This document shows, piece after piece, positions 1 to 6,706 of a stretch of 16,435 nt of DNA. Made by a program: the position numbers and the translations under genes. The first letter of the stretch is position 1. Each line of letters starts with the position of its first letter. The DNA comes from Baffinella frigidus (taxonomy: Eukaryota; Cryptophyceae; Cryptomonadales; Baffinellaceae), in NCBI GenBank assembly GCA_026770585.1, contig MU647159.1:70479-86913 (forward strand). The letters are read 5' to 3'. The notes below the pieces were generated by a model. It saw only the letters and a program-made list of their open reading frames with translations. It did not search any database and was not told where the DNA came from.

Positions 1-23
1 CAGCTTTGCGGTCCCTGGAATCG

Positions 24-191
24 GGGATTGGGGTGTAGGTTTTAGGGATCGGGGATCGGGGTTGAGGGATTGGTGTTTGGGGGTTGGTGTTTGGGGGTTG
101 GGGATTGGGGGTTGGGAGTTGGGGGTTGGGGTTTGCGGTTTGCGGTTTGGGGGTTGGGGGTTGGGGTTTGCGGTTTGCGGTTTGGGGTTTG
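24..191 (+). repeat. G-rich telomere-like array (GGGGTTGG and variants)
   Basis: The + strand is an almost unbroken run of G-tracts separated by TT, ATT or TTTGC, such as GGGGTTGGGG and GGTTTGCGG. It looks like a degenerate telomere-type repeat with the G-rich strand on top. Runs of three to five G at short spacing could form G-quadruplexes. Peptides read through it are low-complexity and not credible as proteins. Confidence 0.85.
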
Positions 192-369
192 CGGCTGAGG
201 CGCCACGCGCCGTAGGTTTAATTCAAACTGCAATCCTTGAACCCAAACCCCCACACCCTGAACCCTGGGAGGAGAAGAGGGGTTAGGGGGTTGCAAACCC
301 CTCCATGCAACCCCCCAATCCCATCCGGAGGAGAAGCCAAGGCGGCTGCCGTTCCTGGGTGGCTGGCGC
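192..369. other. Short spacer between G-rich and C-rich arrays
   Basis: This mixed sequence contains short CCCAAACCCC and AACCCC pieces and a segment near 340-369 ending in GGTGGCTGGCGCC. Similar GGTGGCTGGA text occurs near 1531. I see no gene. Confidence 0.5.
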
Positions 370-556
370 CTAAACACTAAACACTAAACACCAAACACTA
401 AACACTAAACACTAAACACTAAACACTAAACACTAAACACCAAACACAAAACACAAACACCAAACACTAAACACAAACACCAAACACCAATCCCTAAACA
501 CCAAACACCAAACCCAGACACCAAACCCCAATCCCTAAACCCAAACCCACACCCCA
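370..556 (-). repeat. Tandem CTAAACA (TGTTTAG) array
   Basis: About 25 units of a 7-mer, mainly CTAAACA with CCAAACA and CTAAACC variants, run without interruption. This is one base away from CTAAACC, the C-strand of TTTAGGG telomeric repeat, so it looks like a diverged interstitial telomere array. It lies in the opposite strand orientation to the G-rich array at 24-191. Confidence 0.9.
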
Positions 557-883
557 TGAATCAGGAGGAGGGCCACAGGTCACTCCTGCCACTCCTCGGT
601 GGAATAGGACTTTTCGAGGGGGGTCTCTATCGAGGCTAGACCACAAGTCCTTGAAATCGAACCTTCTGTGTCGTAAAATGGGCCTCGTTTCGTCGGTTTA
701 GTGCCTTATCCCACCCTGTCCTCGGGTCAGATGGAAAAGACTTTTCGAGGGGGGTCCACAGGGGCTGGCCAGGGTGGATGGTGTAGCGAGCAGGCTGACT
801 AGCGCCCCACCCCGAGCTTCCTGACCCCTAGCGTCCCCCACCCCTAGCTTGCCCCATCCCTAGCTCCCCCCCGCCGAGCTAGC
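557..883. repeat. Intergenic repeat fragments, 18-bp direct repeat
   Basis: An ATCAGGAGGAGGGCC unit near 559 recurs at 1493, 1738 and 2037. An 18-bp direct repeat, GACTTTTCGAGGGGGGTC, is at 608-625 and 739-756. From about 800 the sequence becomes runs of CCCTAGC and CCCCC leading into the CT tract. No coding sequence is visible. Confidence 0.6.
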
Positions 884-1127
884 TCGCTCTCTCGCTCTCT
901 CGCTCTCTCTCTCCCTCTCTGTCCCTCTCTCTCTCTCCCTCTCGCTCTCTCCCTCTCTCCCTCTCTCTCCCTCCCTCTCTCCCTCCCTCCCCCCCTCTAC
1001 CCCCCCTCTCCCTCTCCCTACCCCAACCCTTATCCACGCGCTGCCTCATCCTATCTAGCTAGCCGGGGGGAGGGAGGGAGAGAGGGAGAGAGAGAGAGGG
1101 AGAGAGGGAGGGAGGGAGAGAGAGCCG
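884..1127. repeat. CT-rich tract facing an AG-rich tract (purine/pyrimidine inverted repeat)
   Basis: Positions 884-1018 are almost pure pyrimidine (CTCTCT, CCCTCTCT), and 1063-1127 are almost pure purine (GGGAGAGAGAG) on the same strand. The two can pair as a long imperfect stem. Between them lies a non-repetitive stretch with the left arm of the 26-bp inverted repeat listed separately. Confidence 0.85.
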
Positions 1128-1172
1128 ACTGTGCCGCCAGACATTAGCTAGCCAGAAAGGATGAGGCAGCGC
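1038..1172. repeat. 26-bp inverted repeat bracketing the purine tract
   Basis: Arms at 1038-1063 (starting GCGCTGCCTCATCC) and 1147-1172 (ending GGATGAGGCAGCGC) are reverse complements with about two mismatches. They look like the ends of a small element, about 135 bp, that contains the AG-rich tract. Confidence 0.8.
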
Positions 1173-1406
1173 ACGCCGCTGGTTTGCTATCCCTGGAATC
1201 GGGGATCGGGGTGCAGGGTGTAGGGGTTAGGGATTGGGGTTTAGGGAGCCAGCAGGGACGCCCCGCCGCCAGCCGAGCCCCGTCGCCAGCCTGGTCAGGG
1301 TTAGTGATGGAATGGCTCCAATGTCAAGCCGAAATCTGAGGTAGAATCTGAGGGAGAATCTGGAAGGTAACGGGGCTGAATCCGTCAATCTAAAACCAAA
1401 AATAAA

Positions 1407-2113
1407 ATCAGGAGGAGCACCGGCGTGCCCGGATGGATGACCCCCAAACCCCCAAACCTTAAACCTTAAACCTTAAACCCTAAACCCCATATATCAGGAG
1501 GTGGGGTGCAGGCTACTCCTGCCGCACCCAGGTGGCTGGAGCGTGGGCTGGTGAGGGTCAATGGCGGAATGCCTCCAATGCCAAGTCAAAATCTGCGATA
1601 AAATCTCTTCGGTGGCGGGACAGAATCTCTGAATCCAAAACCTCATAGATCAGGAGGAGGGCTGAAACCTGGGTGGATGGAGCCTAAAAACTTGACACTA
1701 AACCCCAAACCCCAATCCCTGAACCCGAACCCCATAAATCAGGAGGAGGGCCGCAAGTCGCTCCTGCCGCGCGCCAGGCTGGATGGAGCGTGGGCTGGTG
1801 AGGGTCGATGACGGAATGGCTCCAACACCGACAGCACTAAATCCCTGAATCCCATCCTAACGGATTCCACCTCGTCCGAGGTACAATCTGTTAGGCGACA
1901 GGACTCAATTCGTACATCCCAAACCCCGATCTCCATCAGGAGGTTCCAAACCCCGATCTCCATCAGCCTGGGTGGATGGAGCCTCAAAACTTGACTCTAA
2001 ATCCCAAACCCCAATCCCTAAACCCAACCCCCATTCATCAGGAGGAGGAGGAGGGCCTCAAGTCGCGCCTGCCGCGCCTGGCTGGATGGAGCGGGGGCTG
2101 GTGAGGGTGAATG
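1407..2113 (+). repeat. Subtelomere-like repeat unit, three or more copies
   Basis: A unit reads: degenerate CCCTAAACCC text, then ATCAGGAGG, then CTCCTGCCGC, then TGGATGGAGC, then GGGCTGGTGAGGGT and a short tail. Copies start near 1493, 1738 and 2037. A partial copy starts near 559, and similar tail text is at 1286-1320. Spacing is about 245 and 300 bp. The telomere-like text inside each unit suggests subtelomeric origin. No open frame is shared between copies. Confidence 0.75.
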
Positions 2114-2650
2114 ACGGGATCGAGGCGTCTGTCAAGTGGGTCCAAGCGCCGATTGATCGGTACCGGCGGCTGATGAAGAAAAACCAGGGTGTAGGGAGGC
2201 AGCAGGAGTGAGGGTGAACGACGGCATCGAGGCGTCTGTCTCGTGGGTTCATGCGCCCGTCGATCGGTGCGCTCTGATTGCCTCCTCAGACTAGGGTCCA
2301 GGGGGGGGGGGCAGCAGAAGTGAGGGTGAATGACGGGATCGAGGCGTCTGTCAAGTGGGTCCAAGCGCCGATTGATCGGTACGGCGTGTTGTGAGGGTGC
2401 GGCCTGAATTCGTGAACGCCCGCGTGACCGGTCACGCGGACGCCGAAGCCAACTGTCCGAGGTGACTGCCTTGTCATGTTCCATGCGTCTGTCAAGTGGG
2501 CCCAGGCGCCAATTGATCGGTGCGCTCCAGTTTGCCTCCAGGCTCCTCACACTAGGGTGCAGGGGGGGGGCAGCAGGAGTCAGAGCAAACGATGGAAGCG
2601 AGGCGTCTGCCAAGTGGGTCCAAGCGCCGATTGATCGGTACGGCGTGTTG
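2098..2650 (+). repeat. Dispersed tandem repeat (GAGGCGTCTGTCAAGTGGG), about five copies
   Basis: A roughly 65-bp block (GTGAGGGTGAATGACGG, GAGGCGTCTGTCAAGTGGG, CCGATTGATCGGTAC) occurs near 2101, 2211, 2321, 2487 (3' part) and 2577. G-runs (GGGGGGGGG) and AGCAGGAGT lie between copies. Spacing is 90 to 256 bp. The 229-residue antisense open frame across it repeats the same peptide, so it is a repeat artefact. Confidence 0.85.
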
Positions 2651-2667
2651 TGAGTTTGCGGCCTGCA

Positions 2668-2802
2668 TTCAGGGTAGCTGAGGCATTGGCTATGGTAGGC
2701 CGTACGAGTGCTAGTACGCCTGGACATTCACAGAGAACCTGAATTCAGGGAAGTTGGGCCTACGGCATTGGCTACGGTAGGCCGTGAGAGTCCTAGCGCT
2801 CC
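2668..2802 (+). repeat. Tandem duplication of about 75 bp
   Basis: The segment ATTCAGGG, then GCATTGGCTA, then GGTAGGCCGT at about 2668-2725 is repeated at about 2742-2802 with substitutions. GCATTGGCTATGGTAGGCCG in the first copy corresponds to GCATTGGCTACGGTAGGCCG in the second. Confidence 0.75.
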
Positions 2803-3054
2803 TACGAGAACCCCGGGCCTTGGAGCCATTTGGCGTACCGTAGTGAATACCGTAGGCGGAATTGCCCTGAAGTCAGACTGGTACCCTATCCGCAGGGTGG
2901 ACTACGAACCTTTCATCAAAAGTCAACTTGCCTGAAGACAATCAACTTGAAGGAGTTTTGTTATGCAAATTGGTCACGTTACACCCGGAATTCCGGCCCC
3001 AACGAAACCCTCGAAGCCCACTGTGTGGGAACGTCCAGGCGTACTAGCACTCGT
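2704..3054. mobile_element. Possible 351-bp element with 22-bp terminal inverted repeats
   Basis: Positions 2704-2725 (starting ACGAGTGCTAGTACGCC) and 3033-3054 are exact reverse complements of 22 bases. The interior has no plausible gene and includes a dispersed repeat shared with other parts of the window. A non-autonomous DNA element is the simplest reading. No clear target duplication is visible, so the boundary is tentative. Confidence 0.55.
2878..2960 (+). repeat. Dispersed repeat (GTCAACTTGCC family), copy 1
   Basis: The block GGTGGACTACGAACC, TTTCATCAAAAGTCAACTTG, CAATCAACTTGAAGGAG recurs in reverse orientation at 12203-12275. A shorter, internally duplicated version is in reverse orientation at 7768-7853. 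Three copies in two orientations mark a mobile or formerly mobile repeat. Confidence 0.75.
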
Positions 3055-3116
3055 AAAGCAACCGTTCAGTAACTTTCAGTCTAAAAAAAAACAAGAAAGT
3101 AAAAGGAATCCTTGCC

Positions 3117-3283
3117 ACACGAGGCTATCCATGCGAACAGAATAAATGACGATTTTCAATTTGGGGGTGAGAATGGTACACGGAAAGCGTGTATCATGTC
3201 CATCTATTCGACCAAACATACCAAAATTACTACACAAATGCTTATAATCGACATTTATTCTGTTCGCATGGATAGCCTCGTGT
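3117..3283. mobile_element. Inverted-repeat element, 32-bp perfect arms
   Basis: Arms 3117-3148 and 3252-3283 are exact reverse complements (left arm begins ACACGAGGCTATCCATGCG). The interior of about 100 bp contains AAAATTACTACAC at about 3223-3235. That is the same end motif found beside the exon A relics and in the hairpin at 4759-4867. It is probably a MITE. A stretch near 3200-3217 (CATCTATTCGACCA) also occurs reversed in the spacer of the large foldback at 6185-6657. Confidence 0.8.
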
Positions 3284-3307
3284 ATATACAACCGTGTAGT
3301 AATTTTG

Positions 3308-3366
3308 GCGTGGTGCATATCCTCGAAGGGGCACAATGCTCGTGACCATGGTCGCGTCCTACTTTA
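3308..3366 (+). pseudogene. Exon A 5' relic, copy 1 (frameshifted)
   Basis: This segment matches the first half of exon A (GCGTGGTGCATATCC, then GACCATGGTCGCGTCCTAC). An extra base after the SSKG codons breaks the frame. It starts directly after GTGTAGTAATTTT and ends at TCCTAC followed by TTTACTACAC. No AG acceptor precedes it. It is non-functional as an exon and the most distant of the upstream copies. Confidence 0.75.
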
Positions 3367-3499
3367 CTACACACAAGGATCGTTCAAGTCCTAGTACGCT
3401 CCTTGCAATGGTGTAGTAAGAATACACCCGTGTAGTAATTTTCAGCAACCGTGTAGTAATTTTCACGGCCAAAAATTGTTATTCAAGTACGGATTTCAG

Positions 3500-3563
3500 G
3501 TATGGAATGGCGTGGTACATTTCCTCCAAAGGCACGATCTTCGCCTCCATACTCGCGTCCTAC
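3500..3563 (+). pseudogene. Exon A 5' relic, copy 2 with splice acceptor
   Basis: A TTTCAG acceptor at 3494-3499 precedes a copy of the first 64 bases of exon A in the same frame, reading YGMAWYISSKGTIFASILAS. The match stops after TCCTAC and runs into TTTACTACACATTTCACTGCC, which gives 11 more residues and a TAA. If spliced it would act as a poison exon. It is one of four copies with the identical breakpoint. Confidence 0.8.
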
Positions 3564-3646
3564 TTTACTACACATTTCACTGCCAAAACCCTATTATAAA
3601 AGTAAACGGACTTCCCTACTCAAGTAAACGGACTTCCCTAATGCAG

Positions 3647-3710
3647 ATACAGAATGGCGTGGTACATCTCCTCCCAGGGGACAATGCTCGTGACCATAGT
3701 CGCGTCCTAC
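3647..3710 (+). pseudogene. Exon A 5' relic, copy 3 with splice acceptor
   Basis: It is preceded by ATGCAG at 3641-3646, the same acceptor context as true exon A (ATGCAG at 3924-3929). The copy reads WYISSQGTMLVTIVASY, breaks after TCCTAC and continues into TTGACTACACATTTCACTGCC, meeting an in-frame stop soon after. It lies 147 bp after copy 2. Confidence 0.8.
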
Positions 3711-3782
3711 TTGACTACACATTTCACTGCCAAAAACATATTATTAAAGTAAACGGACTTCCCTTTCTTGTTCGTGGCGAAG

Positions 3783-3846
3783 GTGCGGGATGGCGTGGTA
3801 CATTTCTTCCAAGGGTACAATGCTCGTGACCATGGTCGCGTCCTAC
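3783..3846 (+). pseudogene. Exon A 5' relic, copy 4
   Basis: A copy of the first 64 bases of exon A follows GGCGAAG. It reads GMAWYISSKGTMLVTMVASY in frame, stops matching after TCCTAC and runs into TTTACTACACGTTTCACTGCC and an early stop. It lies 147 bp before true exon A and is the closest upstream copy. Confidence 0.8.
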
Positions 3847-3929
3847 TTTACTACACGTTTCACTGCCAAAACCCTATTATAAAAGTAAACGGACTTCCCT
3901 ACTAAAGTAAACGGACTTCCCTAATGCAG

Positions 3930-4062
3930 ATATGGAATGGCGTGGTACATCTCCTCCAAGGGGACAATGTTCGTGACCATGGTCGCGTCCTACATGGCGC
4001 TCAAGAGCGGCGTGGACGTGACGAGCCTCATGGCGGCGTTCTGGCTCCCCCTCTCGATCCAG
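3930..4062 (+). CDS. Exon A: first visible exon of a small membrane protein, DUF1279/FAM210-like
   Basis: This exon follows an ATGCAG acceptor and ends CAG|GTCCAC, giving a phase-0 end. It reads YGMAWYISSKGTMF, then a hydrophobic stretch VTMVASYMAL, then KSGVDVTSLMAAFWLPLSIQ. The order of a YG start, an Ala/Leu helix and the turn GVDV followed by a second hydrophobic run fits the first half of the DUF1279/FAM210 domain (organelle membrane proteins of unknown biochemical role). That assignment rests on layout and a few residues, not on a search. Earlier exons, with the start codon, must lie further upstream and I could not find them. The next exon in frame is at 5653. Four 5' partial copies precede it and three 3' partial copies follow. 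Without splicing the frame continues only to VH and a stop at 4069-4071. Confidence 0.65.
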
Positions 4063-4188
4063 GTCCACTAACGCCGAAAACTCACGCTAGAGAAGCACGA
4101 CGCTGGCACAAAAGTTGACATAGCGGGTATTCCTGAAATAGAGCGTCGCACGTCAATAATGCAAACCACTTTTTTATATCCCACGAAT

Positions 4189-4243
4189 GGCGTGGACGTG
4201 ACGAGCCTCATTGGCGGCGTTCTGGCTCCCGCTCTCGATCCAG
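4189..4243 (+). pseudogene. Exon A 3' relic, copy 1 (frameshifted)
   Basis: It matches the second half of exon A (GGCGTGGACGTGACGAGCCTC to CTCTCGATCCAG), with one extra T at about 4211 that breaks the frame. It keeps the CAG|GTC donor context. It begins abruptly after TTTTTATATCCCACGAAT, with no acceptor. It ends 181 bp after the end of true exon A. Confidence 0.8.
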
Positions 4244-4394
4244 GTCTAGTCCCGGAACAGATTATATTTCCCAACGCGTCCATCTAACGCATTTCTGGTA
4301 CCAACCCAGGTATTTTAAATCACTACAAGTGAGTTACGCTCAGAAATGGCTCCAAGCCCCACGCAAACCTGACGTAGAATCTATTGAGGGCCAA

Positions 4395-4443
4395 GGACGT
4401 GACAAGCCTCGTGGCAGCATTCTGGCGCCCCCTCTCGATCCAG
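4395..4443 (+). pseudogene. Exon A 3' relic, copy 2
   Basis: It reads DVTSLVAAFWRPLSIQ in frame, followed by CAG|GTCTTA. Substitutions (Val for Met, Arg for Leu) suggest decay. There is no acceptor in front. It ends 200 bp after the previous copy. Confidence 0.8.
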
Positions 4444-4561
4444 GTCTTACACTCCGTGTTTCAAAAGGGTATGTGAGTGTATGTTAAGATTTAAAAGGGG
4501 CTGTCGGTGTTTTAAACGGGGTTGTCACGTCCCTAAAAGGACGCGGCCGATTGTAAAGAAC

Positions 4562-4610
4562 GGACGTGACCAGCCTCATGGCGGCGCTCTGGCTCCCGCT
4601 TTCGCTGCAG
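4562..4610 (+). pseudogene. Exon A 3' relic, copy 3
   Basis: It reads DVTSLMAALWLPLSLQ in frame, followed by CAG|GTCCTC. Changes relative to exon A are mostly conservative (Phe to Leu, Ile to Leu), so this copy could be under weak constraint or be recent. It ends 167 bp after copy 2. An alternative is that it, rather than the end of 3930-4062, serves as the donor side of a recombined exon. Confidence 0.75.
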
Positions 4611-4758
4611 GTCCTCGCGCTGCCTCATGCCAACTTCACTCCGAGCCAGAACATTTCGCCTAAGTCAACTCCCCCTGAAACCCACTGCCTTAAGTCAAAT
4701 GCGCAGCAGGTCCCGCGGCCCCTCTATTCGTTTGCTCCAAACTAATCTCCATACAAGC

Positions 4759-4867
4759 ATTAATTGATTGCTTTTGGGCAACGAAAATTACTACACGGTT
4801 TGCTCATAAAAGTATTAGTAGAGCATTTGTGTAGTAAATTTCGTTGCGCCAAAAGCAATTAATTAAT
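4759..4867. mobile_element. AT-rich hairpin (MITE-like), arms of 38-39 bp
   Basis: Left arm 4759-4796 (ATTAATTGATTGCTTTTGGG and on to ACTACAC) pairs with 4829-4867 (GTGTAGTAAATTTCG and on) with few mismatches, leaving a loop of about 32 bases. The inner end of the stem carries the ACTACAC/GTGTAGT motif also found at 3223, 3296, 3421, 3449 and at the breakpoint of the exon A relics. Confidence 0.85.
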
Positions 4868-4904
4868 ACTTTTGTGGAGTTGAAAACGTCCATCACCTGC
4901 AGTA

Positions 4905-5110
4905 TGACGCCTTTTGGCCCTCCCGCCCCTGTCTCCGTTCGTACAAAACGTTCATAGGCCAACGTCCTGAAAACCGGGTAGTGAGGCCTACGGTATCGCC
5001 TAAGGTCGTAGGGGCCAGGGGGGGGGCTACGAAACATTAGGTCCTGGGAGCCCTACGGCCTACCGTACGCAACCTGTAGAGAGTGCAGAGTCGACGTAGG
5101 AGGTGGAGTT
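4905..5110 (+). repeat. Diverged copy of the 5230-5460 element
   Basis: It shares with 5230-5460, in the same order, TTTGGCCCTC, CTGTCTCCGTTCG, AACGTT, a CCTGAAAA segment, GGGTAGT, AGGCCTACGG and, at the end, TGTAGAGAGTGCA. The two look like copies of the same inverted-repeat element, this one more decayed and with a GGGGGGGG insert. Confidence 0.7.
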
Positions 5111-5265
5111 AGAATCCATCCGGAAAATGCGCGTAGGAGCGGCCGACCCGGGGTACAGTAAGTGGCACAATGCGGAGCATGTGCGGCGCTGACGCTGGTT
5201 GTTTGGCAATAAATTATCAATCTCTCACCGTTTGGCCCTCTCGCACCTGTCTCCGTTCGAACACA

Positions 5266-5439
5266 ACGTTAATAGGGTAACGGCCTGAAAATGGGGTAGT
5301 TAGGCCTACGGCATTGCCTAGGACCTCCTACCGTAGGCCGAGACTTTTTGGTCCTAGGATCCCTCGGCCTACGGTAGGAGGTCCTAGGCAATGCCGTACG
5401 CCTAACTACCCCATTTTCAGGACGTTGGCCTATGAACGT
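5266..5439. mobile_element. Inverted-repeat element with 77-bp arms
   Basis: Arms 5266-5342 and 5363-5439 are reverse complements with a few mismatches. The stem runs from ACGTT through CCTGAAAATGGGGTAGTTAG to CTACCGTAGGCCGAG, with a 20-bp loop. It would extrude as a near-complete cruciform. GGCCTACGGNAT and CCTAGG text is shared with the segment at 2742-2800. Confidence 0.9.
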
Positions 5440-5510
5440 GTAGAGAGTGCACAGTCGAGGGCGGGCCCGCCGCGGGGCTAGAGACCTGTCCTTGACTCCT
5501 TGGCATGTTA

Positions 5511-5593
5511 ACAGTGTCGCAACCCATAATTAGTTGGGTAAAGCAACTCGTTCTGTTACTTTACAAAACTAATTATAGGTTGCGTCACTCTGT
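5511..5593. mobile_element. 83-bp inverted-repeat element
   Basis: Left arm 5511-5535 (ACAGTGTCGCAACC, then ATAATTAGTT) pairs with 5567-5593 (AACTAATTATAGGTTGCG, then TCACTCTGT), with small gaps. The core GTAAAG/CTTTAC is also complementary. It is probably a very short MITE. Confidence 0.75.
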
Positions 5594-5610
5594 GTCAAGA
5601 GCGCCCGGTG

Positions 5611-5650
5611 CCTCGGCGGGGGTGCATGCATGGTGGCACGCTGTGTTGGC
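5611..5650 (+). repeat. Fragment of the large foldback arm
   Basis: GCCTCGGCGGGGGTGCATGC and TGGTGGCAC correspond to GCCTCGGTGGGGGTGCATAC and TGGTGGCAC in the left arm at about 6242-6273. This repeat fragment ends right at the acceptor side of exon B, so it may supply part of that acceptor region. Confidence 0.7.
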
Positions 5651-5652
5651 AG

Positions 5653-5763
5653 TATGCAAGGTCTCTCTCAGTGGCCATGTTGGCCTCCATCAACTATTCG
5701 CTCACACACAAGAGCATCCGGCGCGTGCAGGAGGCTGGAGGGAGCATGGGCTCGGCTTTCCTG
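5653..5763 (+). CDS. Exon B of the same DUF1279/FAM210-like gene
   Basis: The exon starts after TTGGCAG (AG at 5651-5652) and ends CTG|GTGCAG, which gives 37 codons with phase 0 at both ends, in frame with exons A and C. It reads YARSLSVAMLASINYSLTHK, then SIRRVQEAGGSMGSAFL. I chose this acceptor over TCTCAG at 5667-5671 because the latter would put the frame out of register with exon A. The diverged copy at 11455 also matches upstream of that point. The pyrimidine tract is weak. The GGSMGSAFL end would form the start of the second membrane helix together with exon C. A foldback fragment abuts its 5' side. It is the least certain exon of the four. Confidence 0.5.
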
Positions 5764-5969
5764 GTGCAGCCCCCCCCACTACCCACACGGGGGGCTTCCC
5801 AGATCGGTCCATTTGTTTTCGTGCTGCTGATTAAGAATCGATTGGTACTAAGAAATATTATTAACAGACATTTCGACCGGCATTTCGACTTCTCTCGGCC
5901 ATTCCTAGAAGATTGGGGGAGAGTAAAACCTAAACCCCAAACCCCATTCCCCCTGAAGTGGCGTGGGTG

Positions 5970-6074
5970 CAGGGGTACCTTGCTCACAAGAAACTGCCCC
6001 CCCCCTAGGACCACCAGAGGGCCCTAGGCATAGTCCTACTGTAGGGTCCTAGGGGAAGGCAGGGTTTGTGAATA
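5970..6074. mobile_element. Hairpin MITE, decayed copy
   Basis: This is the first copy of the CAGGGGTACCTCGCTC family (here CAGGGGTACCTTGCTC). The centre GGCCCTAGGCATAG and the right stem GGGTCCTAGG are intact. The right terminal repeat is degraded into GGTTTGTGAATACC. Confidence 0.8.
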
Positions 6075-6144
6075 CCAACACGCCCGCGATGTGTGCACCC
6101 CCACCGCGGCTTTTCCCATTTCTCTCGTCGTCGGTTCCCGATAA

Positions 6145-6204
6145 ACCCCTATGCCAATAAACCCCCTACGCCAATAAACCCCTATGCCAATAAACCCCTT
6201 AACC
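6145..6204 (+). repeat. Tandem 16-17-bp repeat (CAATAAACCCCTATGC)
   Basis: Units of ATAAACCCCTATGCCA and the variant AATAAACCCCCTACGCC are repeated about four times, leading into the left end of the foldback. The last unit is also the outermost part of the foldback's left arm, so the element may have inserted in, or been extended by, this array. Confidence 0.75.
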
Positions 6205-6657
6205 CCAAAGACACCCCTAAACCACACCCTACTGAGACACAGCCTCGGTGGGGGTGCATACGTGGTGGCACACCGGGTTGGTAAAGGCCTCCCGCTCCCA
6301 ACAAGTACGGCCAATCCTAGGAGACTAGGACTCCCCATCCCACCAGCCCTGGGAGGCTGCTCAAATCGTGGCTTGGAGCTTTTCTGGAAAAGTTACCCAC
6401 TGGTACAAACTGGTCGAATAGATGGACATCTACCCCAGATCTGGAGTAGATGCAAGGTAAAATGGCTCAAAATCCAAGCCACAATTCTCCCAGGGCTGGT
6501 GGGATGGGGAGTCTTAGTCTCCCAGGATTGGCCATACTTGTTGGGAGCGGGAGGCCTTTACCAACCCGGCGTGCCACCACGTATGCACCCCCACCGAGGC
6601 TGTGTCTCAGTAGGGTGTGGTTTAGGGGTGTCTTTGGGGTTGAGGGGTTTATTGGCA
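6185..6657. mobile_element. Large foldback element, 171-bp arms
   Basis: Left arm 6185-6355 and right arm 6487-6657 are nearly exact reverse complements of equal length. They run from TGCCAATAAACCCC through CAGCCTCGGTGGGGGTGC to CCAGCCCTGGGAG. Further complementarity in the 131-bp spacer (GTGGCTTGGA against TCCAAGCCAC) extends the stem with a gap. No transposase is present. Arm fragments recur at 5611-5650, 7127-7225 and 9829-9850, so the family is dispersed. Long open frames across it are symmetric artefacts of the two arms. Confidence 0.9.
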
Positions 6658-6667
6658 CCTTTTTTCG

Positions 6668-6706
6668 GCGGACACGGTCCCGCTCCCTCTGCACCTCCCC
6701 TCAACC
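6668..6706 (+). pseudogene. Exon C relic 1
   Basis: It reads ADTVPLPLHLPSTL, matching the first ten codons of exon C (ANTVLLPLHL). TTTTTTCG lies in front but there is no AG. After the match the sequence passes straight into CCCTAAACCC repeats. It is a decayed copy of the 5' end of exon C. Confidence 0.75.

Larger units (their letters stand above)
3564..3929 (+). repeat. Linker units of the exon A tandem array (AAACGGACTTCCCT)
   Basis: The linkers between exon A copies share ACTACACATTTCACTGCC, then AAAACCCTATTATAAAAG, then one or two copies of AAGTAAACGGACTTCCCT. The last form of this linker ends CTAATGCAG, the acceptor of exon A. Exon piece plus linker makes a tandem unit of 136-147 bp, with about four units. 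Confidence 0.8.
4063..5652 (+). other. Putative intron A-B, with exon relics and inverted-repeat elements
   Basis: About 1.6 kb between exons A and B. It holds the three exon A 3' relics, a hairpin at 4759-4867, two related elements at about 4905-5110 and 5230-5460, and an inverted-repeat element at 5511-5593. A fragment of the large foldback's arm is at 5611-5650. No other coding sequence is visible. 4611-4758 and 5110-5230 look unique. Confidence 0.6.

Noticed and set aside
2038-2727. 229-residue open frame on the minus strand
   Set aside because: It translates the tandem GAGGCGTCTGTCAAGTGGG repeat, giving the same DRRLDP peptide several times. It has no domain and no splice or start context.
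3300-4000. CRISPR-like regular spacing of repeats
   Set aside because: Units are 136-192 bp, contain exon sequence and have similar rather than unique spacers. No cas-like gene, and the setting is eukaryotic.
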